The notes under the pieces: generated by a model | What the model was told of the DNA's origin: nothing | The model's input: only the letters and a program-made list of their open reading frames with translations | Database searches by the model: none | Program-made: the position numbers and the translations under genes | Source: Lytechinus pictus | Taxonomy: Eukaryota; Echinodermata; Echinoidea; Temnopleuroida; Toxopneustidae | Reading direction: 5' to 3' | NCBI RefSeq assembly: GCF_037042905.1 | Contig: NC_087249.1 | Span: 12,591,501-12,655,500, forward strand | DNA: 64,000 nt | Part shown: positions 10,932 to 23,314 of the stretch, in pieces | How positions within the stretch are numbered: position 1 is the stretch's first letter | Layout: each line of letters starts with the position of its first letter

Positions 10932-11012
10932 AATGCCCAAATGAAATGTCCAATGTTGGCTGGACATACAATCACCCTCATGATGGAGCACTTTTACCCA
11001 ATATTTTTAGAG
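10756..11012. mobile_element. MITE with ~60 bp terminal inverted repeats
   Basis: ctgtaaaaaatattgggtaa at the left matches the complement of ttacccaatatttttagag at the right; inner blocks gagggtgatt and aatcaccctc also pair. It lies downstream of the RTK stop and contains the only good AATAAA there. Confidence 0.75.
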
Positions 11013-11033
11013 TAGCCCCCTCTAGCTGCCCTC

Positions 11034-11035
11034 AC

Positions 11036-11066
<31 letters not shown>

Positions 11067-11095
11067 TCCCTCTATCTTGCTCTCGCTCTCTCCCA
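11034..11095 (+). repeat. (CT)n microsatellite
   Basis: An uninterrupted run of about 12 CT units, then CT-rich sequence. Confidence 0.9.
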
Positions 11096-12105
11096 CTATG
11101 GTGAAGTAAAAGACATTTCAACTTGGCAATGGTGAGTGGTATTACTCATCAACTTGTATTCAGCATATTTAGCCCACACTTGTAGAATGCACCCTAATCA
11201 TCATTCGTCTTTGTATACAAATTGAATCACTCAGGTGACAATAGGGAGTTTCATTTTCACGTCGTACGTCGGATTCAAGAACATTGAAAATCTATTGTCA
11301 AATGACCTTCGTGACAATGAACAAACAAGAAGTCTTTGTCGAAAATTGGTGAATCAAAACAGCAGTTTCGTCCTGGATTCTGGACAAACGATATGATTTG
11401 CTTTTTTTTCGTCTGCTCCGAAAGGTAGGACGAAACTGCGATTCAGGTTAACCAATATTTTCGACAGAGTCCTTCCGGTTCTTCATTGTCATTTTAATGG
11501 GCATTTTCAATACATTTACTGCGTTCTTGATCCTTCATGCGTAAACTCCACATTATACGATTAAGGCCATGTGCTGGCTCTTTGTGATTTTCTTCTTGTA
11601 AATCAAAATTGACAAAATTATTATATTCTGTACTCATCTCAGTATTTTCTATATTTTTAAAGAAATTATTTTGTTCTCTATTACTTATTAAAATTGTGCA
11701 TGACACTCCCGACTATGACATATTTGATTTTATGGGAAATTGTGCATAATTATATTGTGCTGGTTGCAAATACGTCTTAATTATCGTATACCAATATTTT
11801 ATTTCGTTACTCATAAATGTCTTTGATATAATGTAATCCCTTATCCCAATGAAAAATAAAATTACTGGTAAAACAAATTTTCGTTCATGTTGATGCAATG
11901 TTAGAGTGGTATTTATGAATATTGATTCAGTAGGTGATAGTAATATAGATTTTCTGTTCGGCAGAACAGCTTTTTGCTCGTAAACGCCAAGTTGGTATAT
12001 AACCAATTACCTACAGGAAACATCTTGCGTATAGGTTAATCAGTCATAGTGGTTGACCTTATAAACGACATATTTACTCTCTGGTCTTTTTATCAAAGTG
12101 GAGAC
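11096..12105. other. Gene-less AT-rich stretch
   Basis: No exon or named repeat recognised. A pair of inverted blocks (gacaatgaacaa...gaagtctttgtcgaaaat near 11315 and ttttcgacagagtcctt near 11457) suggests a decayed palindromic element. Confidence 0.35.
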
Positions 12106-12185
12106 AATGGCAGAGGTGGGATTCGAACTCGCAACCTTCCGATTACGAGTCCAATGCTCTATCCACTAGACCACACGACTCGACT
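12106..12185 (-). repeat. tRNA-like (Thr-type) SINE head or pseudo-tRNA
   Basis: On the minus strand: gtggtctagtggatagagc (A box), an anticodon loop reading CTCGTAA, and gagttcgaatcccacc (B box). Acceptor and T stems do not pair well, so this is a tRNA-derived relic or SINE head, not a working tRNA gene. Confidence 0.6.
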
Positions 12186-14383
12186 TGTTTTGTAATCGAC
12201 TACATTGGTCAAAATTTGATGAATCGAATCAGCGTATTGTCGCCAGTTGCGCATATTAGCTAAACTTTTGAGGGGCCTACACCAAACTACACTTTGTGAT
12301 TTTGGCATATTTGGAAAATAATATCATATGTCACCCTTTTCCTTTCCTTTGTTCTCTTTTTGTTTATTCTGTTGAAAATTGTTGGGTCCATCGCCTCAAG
12401 CCCCCCCCCCCCACCTGTACGCCAGTGACCTTGATAACTTTGACAACCAACATGACCAAGACTTTCTGACAGGGTGTGCTATAGGGGACAGTGGTGCATC
12501 CCTCTACCACCCCCCCCCTCGCCCCGTCCCCATCCCCTCCTCCCTGTCATGCAATTACAGAATGATGTACTCACTGAAATACAGACCATGACAATTATGC
12601 AATCATTTTTTTCTCTACAAAGATCGATTCAAATACTTGGCTTTCAGCAAGAACATTTTACGTTATGACCGAAGTAAGAACTCTTTACGACCGAGGTACC
12701 CCCCCCCCTCCCCCGCCCCTTCCTGCTTTTCTACGCCATAATTTTGTTGTGTTTTTCAATCTGGAATAAACATTAAAGTGAAAGATCGGATATTTCAAGT
12801 AGGTGTAGATACAGTGCATTCTATTTATTTGTGGTGTGTGACCAAATTTATTTTTAATCACATGTATGTATAAGCTACAGTGCTCTATGCTGCTCAAATT
12901 ATTCAAGGTTTTTTTTTTTTTTTTTTTTTAATGTCACCATCAGTAGGGTATTTGGAAAAAAATATGAGGGGCCGAACATGGCGCAAAAATCGCATGCGAG
13001 GTTTTTTTTTCTTATAATTTAAACCTGATTTTGAGATAGATTTTTAAATACTCGCTTGCATTTACCCGGCTTTTCGCGATAAGTCTTTTTTTAGTCAGTA
13101 CAGGGTTTGATATACATGTAAACACCATAACAGACACAGGGACTTGTCTAAGTTAAGGCGGACGTGTACCTTATTAAAAAAAAACCGCTGGGACCGTCTT
13201 TTTTCTTCTCACTTACGATAAGGACTAATTAAAATCAACCTAAATTTTCACCGCATCGGTGGCGCGATCGGTAAATAAATGCGCTATTGAGAGTTAAATT
13301 CAGTCAAGATCGTTGACGCGGGTTTGAAACTCGCCTTGAACAATAAAAAAGACTGAGAAAATATAAGTCCAAGATTTTGAGTCTGATTCAAAGCCTCAAA
13401 AACAGAATGAGTCCTTATCGTAAATGGGGGGGGGGGGGGGTGTGGGATAAGCGTCCCGGGCCAGGCGGACACATTATGATTACCCTGTCTTCATCTGGAT
13501 ATTATTCGACCGGGCAGCTAGGATAGCAGACTCTATTGGCCGACAACTACCCGAATAAATTCATCGGACGGACAATTACTACTGTAAAACCACGAGCAAG
13601 ACTACTGCACATGCGCAGGTCGGACCGTTTTTTTTTTTCACTATGACATGCTAATACTAATTACCATGACTTATGATTCAGATTCAGTTCTCTCATTTTG
13701 TTTACAAAATTAATTACTTCAACTCAGACGGCCTTTCGTGTTTTCCTTTCCTTTCATTTTTTTATTTTCATTTAAGTACTTAAATAAGGTAAGGAATTTG
13801 ATGTTATTTATGATTTCATGATCGTGATAGTTTTTTTAATATAAAATAAAGCAGAAATTTCTCACATTTTGCTTCAGAGTAAAAGTAATGGCATTTTTTT
13901 CTGTATCATTTGTTAAAGTGTAAATACATATGTACTGATTTTCTACGAGAAATATTTGCAATGTTTTGTATTGAATGTATGAATTCATTTATGTTTGTCA
14001 CCTGCACAAAATTACTTTTTTGTGTTACTTATGCAAGTAACCCTTTTAAAAATATAATTTTAATTCATTAAAATCATGTGTTGTGATATCGGAAGATGCA
14101 TTTAAAATTTAAGAAAAATCCCTTGCGATCTGTTTTCCGGGGAGGAGCTATTATGCTACTTTATTTAAAAAAAATACTACGTAAAGTCTAATTACATTAA
14201 CGTCACAATATATAGTGAGTAAGATTAATATGTAAATTGTATTGTATATACATCTGTATTTTTTTATTTATTGACTACATCGGACGGAAATCAGGTGCAA
14301 TATAGTATGTAAATAAAAAAAATCTTTTGATTGTAGCATGGCATTGTGTTTTGTTTTGTTGAATTCTCTTTGATGAGATGTCA
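12186..14383. other. Gene-less stretch with C/G runs
   Basis: Several C-runs (12402-12412, 12511, 12700) and a G-run (13426-13440). ttacgataaggact near 13214 and agtccttatcgtaa near 13409 are inverted copies and may bound a small MITE. No coding exon recognised. Confidence 0.4.
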
Positions 14384-15094
14384 TTATAGTCCGGGAGCAA
14401 AATCTCAAAGGGGCCCTATTTACGGAGTTCGTACAACCTACACCACAGAAAAGGTTTGACACCATGGGGGATAGTATGGACCCTCTACATTACTACTAGG
14501 TAGGTAGTAGTCTCAAATTGTGGTATCACCTTTTTTCTACAGACGAATTTAAAGAGCGATGTAAAATGGAAACAAATGAAAAATCAATAACCTTTAAGGG
14601 TAAGGTGAAATGTAAGTTGTCATATCTCCGCTTGTATATGCCATGAATACGTCATTCATGTATCAACATGTTGCTGGGTGACAGCTCTAACGTTACAGTA
14701 ACATTTAAAAGTGAAATTTAAATATCAAATCTTCAAAATAGGAATACACTCATGGCCAATATCCACTTCGATCTCAAGTAGATATGAAAAAAAATGAGAC
14801 GATAAAGTGATTTTGTGTTGTTGGGACTAAATATGCATTATTCATGACAAAATGAAGATTTGGCAATATTCTTAAACATTTCAGATATGTTTTAAATACC
14901 ATCTATGGGCTATTTTTCACAATCTTGTAGTGTCGTTAGTTTGAGATCCAACGCTGCATGAATCAATTAACATTTCTTTTTCACTGGGAATATAATCTGA
15001 TCCGAACCATATTCCATTTTCTTTCCTCAATCTCATTGTTTTTTCTTATTTCTTTTAAATTATAAATTCTTTTATAGGGTTCATTGGCTGAAGG

Positions 15095-17060
15095 CATCCC
15101 CCAGGGGGGGGGGGCTGCCAAAGTCACCCCATCTTTTTTCCGAAGTTTGTCTATTTCTTGGAAAATTTGCCATTTTGAAGTCCCTATTGAGGCAGATAGC
15201 AATTCTACTATGTAGTATCCATCTTTTCTTCATTTGAAACCACTTTAAGATAAAGGAGTGACCTTTTATCTATCTGTTATAAATAAAGAGGTGCTGGCAA
15301 CCTTCTCGCTCAGAGGGGCTGCCAAAGTCACCCAGCCATTTTCAGTATTTGTCTATTAATGTACAAGTCTGCCATTTTGAGGCAAAAAGAACATTTTTGT
15401 CATGAAATCACTTGGGGACAAAATAGTAAACTTTTCTCTATTAGCTACATATAAAGAAGTGCTGGGACATCAAAGCCTCTACCACGCAGAGGGCTGCCGA
15501 AGTTGCCCACCCCTTTTCAGTATTTTGCTTATTTATGGGAAAATCTGCCATTTTAGAACCCCCAGTCAGGTAAAAAGCTGTTTCCGCTGTGAAGCAAGTC
15601 ATTTAAATTGCCTTAAAACTACTTGGAGACAAAACAGCACTTTTTTCTATCAGCAGCATATAATGAAGTGCTAGGAAATCGAAGATTACCCACCTCAGGG
15701 GCCTGCCGAAGTTACCCATCCCTTTTCCGTATTTTGCCTATTTACGGGAAAATCTGCCATTTTGGAGCCCCCATTGAGGCAAAAAGCTATTTCTGTTGTA
15801 AAGCAAGCCACACAGATCGCCTTCAAACTACATGAAGACAAACAAGCACGTATATCCCCATCAGCTATACATAAGGAAGTGCTATAGGGAATTGGAGCCT
15901 ACCCCCTCAGGGGCTACCGAAATTACCGCTTTTTCCGAATATTGAATATTTATGGGAAAATCTGCCATTTTTTAGCCCCCATTGAGGCAAAAACCTGTTT
16001 CCGCTGTAAGGAAAGCTATAAATCGTCTTATAACTACTTGGAGACAAAACAGTACCTCTTTCTCTATCGGCTGCATACAGAGAAGTGCTGGTTGAAGCCT
16101 ACCCCCTCAGGGGCCTGCCCCCACAAGGGCCTGCCCAAGTTACCCACCCCTTTTTCGTATTTTGCCTTTTTATGAGAAAATCTGCCATGTTGGGGCCCCC
16201 AATAAGGCAAAAAGCTGTTTCCCCTGTAAAGCAAGCCATCTAAATCGTCTTAAACCTACGTGGAGACAAAAGGGTATCTCTTTTTCTATCAGCTGCATAT
16301 AAAGAAGTGCTAGAAAATCGAAGTATACTCCCTCAGGGGTCTGCCGAAGTTACCCACCCCTTTTTCGTATTTTTCCTTTTTATGGGAAAATCTGCCATTT
16401 TGGAGCCCCCATTGAGGCAAAAAGCTATTTCTGTTGTAAAGCAAGCCACACAGATCGCCTTCAAACTACATGAAGACAAACAAGCACGTATATCCCCATC
16501 AGCTATACATAAGGAAGTGCTATAGGGAATTGGAGCCTACCCCCTCAGGGGCTACCGAAATTACCGCTTTTTCCGAATATTGAATATTTATGGGAAAATC
16601 TGCCATTTTTTAGCCCCCATTGATGCAAAAACCTGTTTCCGCTGTAAGGAAAGCTATAAATCGTCTTATAACTACTTGGAGACAAAACAGTACCTCTTTC
16701 TCTATCGGCTGCATACAGAGAAGTGCTGGTTGAAGCCTACCCCCTCAGGGGCCTGCCCCCACAAGGGCCTGCCCAAGTTACCCACCCCTTTTTCGTATTT
16801 TGCCTTTTTATGAGAAAATCTGCCATGTTGGGGCCCCCAATAAGGCAAAAAGCTGTTTCCCCTGTAAAGCAAGCCATCTAAATCGTCTTAAACCTACGTG
16901 GAGACAAAAGGGTATCTCTTTTTCTATCAGCTGCATATAAAGAAGTGCTAGAAAATCGAAGTATACTCCCTCAGGGGTCTGCCGAAGTTACCCACCCCTT
17001 TTTCGTATTTTTCCTTTTTATGGGAAAATCTGCCATTTTGGAGCCCCCATTGAGGAAAAA
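15095..17060 (+). repeat. ~213 bp tandem array with a 638 bp duplication
   Basis: About ten units, each with ctgccgaagttacccacccc, then tatgggaaaatctgccattt, tggagcccccattgaggcaa, and aagaagtgct. Three units make a higher-order block repeated at exactly 638 bp: text at about 15781-16418 recurs at 16419-17056 with very few differences (for example gaggc versus gatgc at 16622). Earlier units are more diverged, so the block duplicated recently. Confidence 0.9.
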
Positions 17061-17377
17061 GCTGCTTCCGCTGTTTCCGATACAGCAAAAATGCCATTTT
17101 GCTCCAATGGGGATGCCAAAAGACGATATTTCCAATTCCAAATACATGTCAAATACGAAAAAGGGTGAGGTAACTTTTAACAGGTTCCTGTAAAAATAGG
17201 CTTTAATATGCCAGGATAATGATTGAGCAAATATCTCCTCAATTATTTGCAAGAGATCAATAAAAATAAAAAGCTGCTTCACTAAAATATGCGTGAAATC
17301 TATTCCTAGGTAATTTTCATCGTAAGTTCATGCCCTTTCTTACTCTATACTTGCTCGCTTGCATATAGATGCTCTTT

Positions 17378-17425
17378 TCTTCTCCTCTCTTCTCTTCCTT
17401 TCCCTTCTCGTATCCCTTTCTTTTT
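17378..17425 (+). repeat. CT-rich tract inside foldback element
   Basis: cttttcttctcctctcttct-type pyrimidine run between the tandem array and the right arm; no gene. Confidence 0.6.
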
Positions 17426-18974
17426 TACTTGTTGTTTACTCATGGTTTTAAAGGTATCCCGATTTACGACAAAGGCATCTGCTTTCTGGGTTTTTACGCA
17501 TTCTTCCATGTACAATTTACTGTACTGTATTTTACATTCATTTTTTTTCTCTACTATATTACTGATATTATTGATGTGTATATTATGCATGAAACTTGAC
17601 AATTGGAATAATATAGATGTTAAATTGAATTGAACTGAAGTTTAATATATAATACAACAAAAAACCTGCGACATTCCTTCAGTTACTTTAGTCATTTCAA
17701 AAGAATATGAATACTGAGTATAGTAACATTCATCTGAGAATTGAACTTGATCATCAGAATTTGCAATGTAAACTTCGTTTGAAAATTATCCCGAAATAGA
17801 GATTTTCACTTCGAAATGTTTATCGTATCACTGGGCCTATCATCCAGTATCATTTTGATAGTTGTTATTTAGGTGGCGGAGATCATCATACGTATTGGGG
17901 GGGGGGGGGGGGGTTGATATAAACAAAGACTATGAGGGGGTAAACGACTTGGAAATATTTACATTTTATGATGTTCAGTAATACTGCTGTAAAAATGGGG
18001 GGGGGGGCTTGGGGTCGTTGACCACTAAACAAATTTCACGATAAAAAAATGAAGTTATAAAAAGGAAAGGTAAAGGAGGAAATATTATATTTTCTGGATA
18101 ATATGTCATAATCTGTCAAAAAAAACATATTGGTGTATTAAAAACGTAATTTTTGGCTCAATCGCTTCGATTGCGCACAGTTCCTTAGACATTTAGCCCC
18201 ATACTCCATGTCTGGCCCCATCATTTCAATTTTTGAGGGCGGGGTCCTACGCCAGTGGTAATGAATTTGGTTTGGATCAGATTATATCGCCAGTAAAAAG
18301 TAATTCTAATTGATTTAAGGAGCGTTGGATCCCAAACTAACGGCACTACAAGATTGTAAATAGTAGCCCGCAGGCTTGTTAGAATACATCTGAAATTTTT
18401 TAGAAATCTTCATGTTATTATAAATAACGCATATTTAATCCAAGTATAGTTTTATAGAGCGCCACATATTTAAATACAAAATCAATTTATCGTCTTAATT
18501 CTTTCATATCTACTAAAGATGGAAATAGACACTGGCCATGCATTAGTGTGTTCCTATTTTGAAGGTTCGATATCTCAATTTCACTTTTGAATGTTGTAAC
18601 GTTAGTGCTGTCACCCAGCAACATTTTGATAGATGAATGACGTATTATGACATATACAAGCGGAGATATGGCAAGTTACATCTCACCTTCTCCTTAAAAG
18701 TTATTGAGGTTTTTTATTTTTTTGCTATTTTACATTGCTCTTTAAATTCAACGGTAGTAAAAAAAAAAAAGGGATACCGCAATTTGAGACTACCACCTAC
18801 CTAGCAGTGATCTAGAAGGTCCATACTAACTACCTATGGTATATATCAAACCTTTTCTGTGGTGTGGGTTGTACGAACTCATTTTCCACAGGTCCTTGAT
18901 CCCGGACTATTATTTTGTTGAATGAAAATAAGGTTCACCTATTGAGGGGTTTGGAGTTGATAATCAAGTTTTCT

Positions 18975-19425
18975 TGCCGTCACTCTCGCTCTCTCTTCCT
19001 TCCTTCCTTCCTTTGTTTTCATTCCTTTTTTTTTCTTTCCTCCTTTTTATCTTCCCCTCTCATTTCTTATCCTTTTCTTTCTTCTCTACTTTCCCTTCTT
19101 TTATCTCCCCTCTCTCTTTCCCTTCCCATTTTATCCCTCCTTCACTTCCTTTTCTCTCGCTCTCATTCCTCTTTCTATCGTTTCCCCTTCTTTTTTTCCT
19201 CGCTCCCTTTCCCTTTTTATCTTTTTCCTCGTCTTTTCCTATTCCTCGCTCCTTTTCTCTTCTCGCCTTTTTATATTCCTCTGTTGCATTCCTTTTTCCT
19301 CTTTCCATTTCCTCTCTCATTTTCTCTCTTTTTACGTTCCCTGTCTCCTTCCTTTTCTTTCCCCCTCCCCTAATTCCCCTTTTCCTCTTTTCACTTTCTC
19401 TTCTCCTGTACTCTCCTTGGGGTGG
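18975..19425 (+). repeat. ~450 bp polypyrimidine tract
   Basis: Almost entirely C and T on the plus strand, starting just past the right end of the foldback element. It yields Ser/Phe/Leu-rich frames of 152 and 171 codons that are composition artefacts. Triplex-forming potential is an inference. Confidence 0.9.
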
Positions 19426-19429
19426 GGGT

Positions 19430-20295
19430 GGGGAGGGGAACCTTAATTGCCAACAAATAGTGACATCTGACCATCGTCATTATAAGTGAAAAACTGTAAC
19501 CGTATATAAGTTTTCTTTTTCCTTCCTATAAATATCATTCATATGGGAATGTTTTACTACTATATTCGTACAATGATATCATTGCATAGAACAATAATAT
19601 AAATCCCCAATTATAGAATGAACCAAATACATAAAAGATAACATAAATCCTCTCTTAATACAATGATATAGGCCTACATGTACATCTGCTAAACATTTCA
19701 TGTAGCACACAATTATAACAATATTACTTCCCGGGGGTTACATCTGGCATCTGCCTCCTTCAGGGTTGAAGATTCTTGCAGATGGTTAAACTGGAGATTT
19801 GTCAAACACAACACAAATATACAAGAAAATAACAACAAAATGACATATTATAAAAAAAGGTAATTAAAAAATTGAGAACTTAGTAGAATTAAGAGAATAA
19901 AATGTTGATTTTTTTCAACCCCGTCGATCTATTACGTATTAGACAATGATATGGAATTAGCACATGCCTTCATTTGTGCACGATATTCTTGACTGAAGTA
20001 TCACGACACCAACGTTTAAACTGTGCAAAGGCCTTTGAGTTAAATAATTAATACTAGGGGCGGCAGATTCAAGGTGCGGATGGTCTTGTATTAGGCTAAT
20101 GTAAGTTGTATTGTAACATACCTAGTTGTAACATACCTTGTTGTGGGCGTAAAGTTTTACCTAAAACAACTTGTTTGCCCCTCTCCTCCTTCCAATTTCT
20201 TGATTTCATGAAGTCATTATAGTGGAAGATAAACTGGTACAGGTTATATGGCGATGTGTGGTTTCAGCAGGTAACGTTATTAATGGGAACATGGG
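19430..20295. other. Gene-less AT-rich stretch
   Basis: No exon seen. It may include the 3' untranslated part of the LINE relic, since it directly follows that relic's C-terminal frame on the minus strand; not demonstrable by eye. Confidence 0.4.
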
Positions 20296-20299
20296 CAAG

Positions 20300-20845
20300 T
20301 AAAGGATTGGTCAGGGTTAAACTTTTCCTTTTTGAGGTTCCAAGATTTCTCTAAGTTTGATTTGAAAGAGTTTATGGAAGTACTCTTCACAACTTGATTT
20401 GGCAGGTTATTCCACTCTGATACTACTCGGTGTGAGAAAGAATTTTGTCTTTTTCGAGTATTTGCTCTGGGTTTCTCAATCTTATATATATGTCCTCTAC
20501 GGCTCTAGTTTTGGAGTCTTCATTGAATTTGAAGAATTTAGAAGTCTCTAGATCGTCAGTTCCTTGAGTTATTCGGAATACTTGGACAAGATCTGCTCTG
20601 TGACGTCGGTAAGATAATGAAGGTAACTTCAATTGGGCCAATCTTTCCGGGTAGCTCTTGACCTGTAAACTTGGAACTGCTTTTGTAGCTCTTCGTTGAA
20701 CTCTCTCGAGTTTCTCCTGATCCTTCTTCAAGTATGGATGCCAAATCTGTGAACAATACTCCAAAGCAGGTCGAACTATGGACTTATGTATTAAAGTTGT
20801 TTTCCTTCTTAATCCAAGGGTTATTTAGAGGTAAGCCCTTACTTA
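20300..20845 (-). pseudogene. CR1-like non-LTR retrotransposon RT, C-terminal relic
   Basis: On the minus strand the frame reads RRKTTLIHKSIVRPALEYCS, then QIWHPYLKKDQEKLERVQRR, ATKAVPSL and LPSLSYRRHRADLVQVF, the standard C-terminal stretch of CR1-clade LINE reverse transcriptases. One frameshift near 20494-20500 separates it from GHIYKIEKPRANTRKRQN, FSHRVVSEWNNLPNQVV and NSFKSNLEKSW, which end the protein. A stop just upstream (about 20840) and the missing RT core and endonuclease show 5' truncation. Confidence 0.85.
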
Positions 20846-22084
20846 TTACAATGAATAAAATTGTGGCATTAATTATTACTACTGGCGTTTTTTCTCTCAC
20901 TAACCTCGCATGTTGTGTGAGTGATCACGCCCTGCCTTAGTTAAAGCAAAAGCTTCGGTCTCTGTAGTCTGTACCTCAGGCGATGTTTAGTCTGCTGGGC
21001 AAACCCTTCGCTCGAGTTAAGGGTCTGAATGTGCAGCCTACTCATGCCTTGTGTACTGAAGAAGGCTCTCTCGCGAACAGCAAGTTTTGTATGTGCTAGT
21101 CTTTGCGTGGAGGCACACTTGTTGATCAAATTTCCAATGAGGGTCTGTGCCTGCAGACTAGGCGATGTTCGTGCAGGCTCCACTCCACTTCACTACCGCT
21201 ACACTACGCTCCACCTACCCGAACATCGGGACAGTGAACTAGATCGGATATTCCGAGTCATAAAAGGTGGGATGGCAATCATGGTTATCGTAAAAATGAA
21301 AGAAAAAAAATATAAAGAGGGATATGAATGACTTAATATCTTACTTTACACCCGTATTTCACTCCGTGTCCATCCTCCGGTTATCCTCAAAATTGGTGAT
21401 TTTGGGCCAGTATCAAATTCCTCACACGTATTATTCACGGCCGATTTCAAAACATCGCATGCGATGATCGATTTTCACAATATTTTTTCATTTTTTTGAT
21501 GAAAAATGAACAACTACCGGTCGAGGGATCTACAGGTAGTACAGCCAAGTACAGGAGATCGGTCTGGTAAGAAACGTCTCATTTTTACCATTTGTAGTGA
21601 AATAATTTTATCCCTTTAGGCCTATACGCATTAGGCGCATGAAGGTTCATAGATAAATGAAATTCACCCCTACGAACCGATTTCACCATCTAACTATGGA
21701 AATCCATCTTTGTTTTGGTCTGTCTATTTTACATATGGCCGGTGGTTCAAGGCTAAATGTCTGAAGAAGTATAGGCCTATGTCAAAATATTTTTAAATAT
21801 CAGACATGGAGTCCTAGGCTAGGTCTCAATAGTAATCTTAATACAATGTGGGCCCTTCTGATTTATTACATAAATTTTGTATGTAAATTGTTTTACTTTT
21901 GTTTTAATGGAAATGAATTAAATGAAAACATTAATATTCAGAAATTTTTCATAGATTTCAAAATGAACTGTATTTAATGCTTTATTCTGTCTTCATATTG
22001 AGGCACAAATGGGAATGCAATACATAATAAATAACTTCTGCATTTTTATTATTGATTCTTAAATTAATTTTTGTTTATTTCAGG
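20846..22084. other. Gene-less stretch
   Basis: No firm exon. A short open stretch with a GTAAGA donor near 21500-21570 (atgaacaactaccggtcg) could be a leader exon but does not join in frame with 22085. Confidence 0.35.
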
Positions 22085-22187
22085 TCTACACTCCAGATTT
22101 TAACGTGATCTCTACAATACCCCTAACTACCGTGTCTACTGCAGCAACTCTGTTAGATCAGCTTAGCTCACCCCCGGCCTATCACTA
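22085..22187 (+). CDS. Candidate terminal coding exon (PPAY-ending)
   Basis: Follows a good acceptor (tttgtttatttcag). Phase 0 gives 34 residues, VYTPDFNVISTIPLTTVSTA then ATLLDQLSSPPAYH, and TAA. The PPAY motif is the kind bound by WW domains. A possible donor (aag|gtgaac, 22241) would extend the exon as UTR. No upstream partner exon found; family not recognised. Confidence 0.3.
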
Positions 22188-22267
22188 ACAGACAATCAAG
22201 AATTTCAAGCTCGTCTCAACTTAAAACAAATCAGAACAAGGTGAACAAAATAGATGGAAAAGTAGTA

Positions 22268-22818
22268 TTAAAGGGGAAGTTCACCCTGACAAAAAGTTTA
22301 TTGTAAAAATAGCAGAAATTATAGTTAAAAATATTGCCAAAGGTTTGAGGAAAATCCATCTAAGGATTTAAAGGTTATTAGAATTTTGATTATTTGATTT
22401 GTGATATCATGTGCGAGTAGTTTTCCTACATACCGTATGGTAATATGACAATGAAATGTCATTTTCTCCGAAAATTGAAAATGGTCCATATTGTCCCTTC
22501 AGTATTATCGATAGACAAATCATTTCATACCTGTTCCTAAAACCATTAGTGCTGTTATTGGTAAGAAAATTTTCTGTTGATATATCGCTATAAATATCTT
22601 ACCAATATCGATAACTATTGGCAAAAGAACATAATCAATACACGTTTTTTATGCATTGATTTAAGTGATGTCACAATACTTGTGCTGGTCAAAATTTGTA
22701 TCTGACACTCTACCAAGAATGCTTTAATGGATTTTCCACAAACCTACACCAATGTTTTTATATTGTTTTTCTGCTATTTGTACAACAAACTTTTCTTCAG
22801 GGTGAACCTCCACTTTAA
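22268..22818. mobile_element. TTAA-flanked MITE
   Basis: TTAAAGGGGAAGTTCACCCT at the left and GGTGAACCTCCACTTTAA at the right, with aaaaagttt/aaactttt just inside. TTAA at both edges. 551 bp, no ORF. Confidence 0.85.
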
Positions 22819-23314
22819 ATAGGGGAGACAATGCCTAATCAAGTGTCTCCACAAGATGTCTAAGCTTGGTCTGACAGCAAGTAGCTTGTTGCTGCTGCAA
22901 ATTTTATTGACCGACACTGGCTCTGACTACCTCGTCATCAGGATTGGATATTTTTTTGGGAGGGGATTGCATGCACACCAGACATAATGTTCGCATGTAT
23001 GCGCAGAGGTGAGTGGGGGCTATATTGTATTAGCAGTCTGTATCGCCGGTTATATGAGCATTCAGGAGACATTGTTTAATTATTATTTATGCTACAATAA
23101 GCATTATTCTTTAAAAATTATGTCCTGATTGGCAAAGAAATTGTCAGGCCACCATTAATTCATATTTAGCTCAGAGGCAGCCTAGTCAAATTATATCATT
23201 GATACAATTTCATACTTTATCTCATCTAAAATGGAAGCAGAATGGAAATGCAATATAAACAGTCCATTTGAGCCAATTTGTGATTAATTCATGTATTCAT
23301 TTTGTTCAATTCAG
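22819..23314. other. Gene-less stretch
   Basis: AT-rich, with no recognised feature apart from a poor palindrome near 22870-22950. Confidence 0.35.

Larger units (their letters stand above)
14387..18909. mobile_element. Large foldback element: long inverted arms around a tandem array
   Basis: Termini TAGTCCGGG and CCCGGACTA, flanked by TTA on both sides (14384-14386, 18910-18912), a possible 3 bp duplication as in PIF/Harbinger. Inverted arms of about 630 bp (14387-15017 and about 18266-18909) share ggtttgatat/acc-type blocks, ctgtcacccagcaaca, gatatctcc and ggatcc(a/c)aaact. Between them lie the ~213 bp tandem array (15095-17060), a CT-rich segment and a G-run segment. No transposase ORF, so non-autonomous. 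Sea-urchin TU foldback elements are a named precedent for long-armed elements; identity with them is not shown. Confidence 0.8.

Noticed and set aside
15402..17193. Repeated plus-strand frames (MNIYGKICHF, MLENRSIL and others)
   Set aside because: Frames recur only because the DNA is tandemly repeated; each unit has stops and no start or splice logic.
18915..19489. Open frames of 152 and 171 codons on the plus strand, 86 on the minus
   Set aside because: All three come from the polypyrimidine tract; Ser/Phe/Leu or Lys/Glu/Arg runs in several frames at once are a composition artefact.
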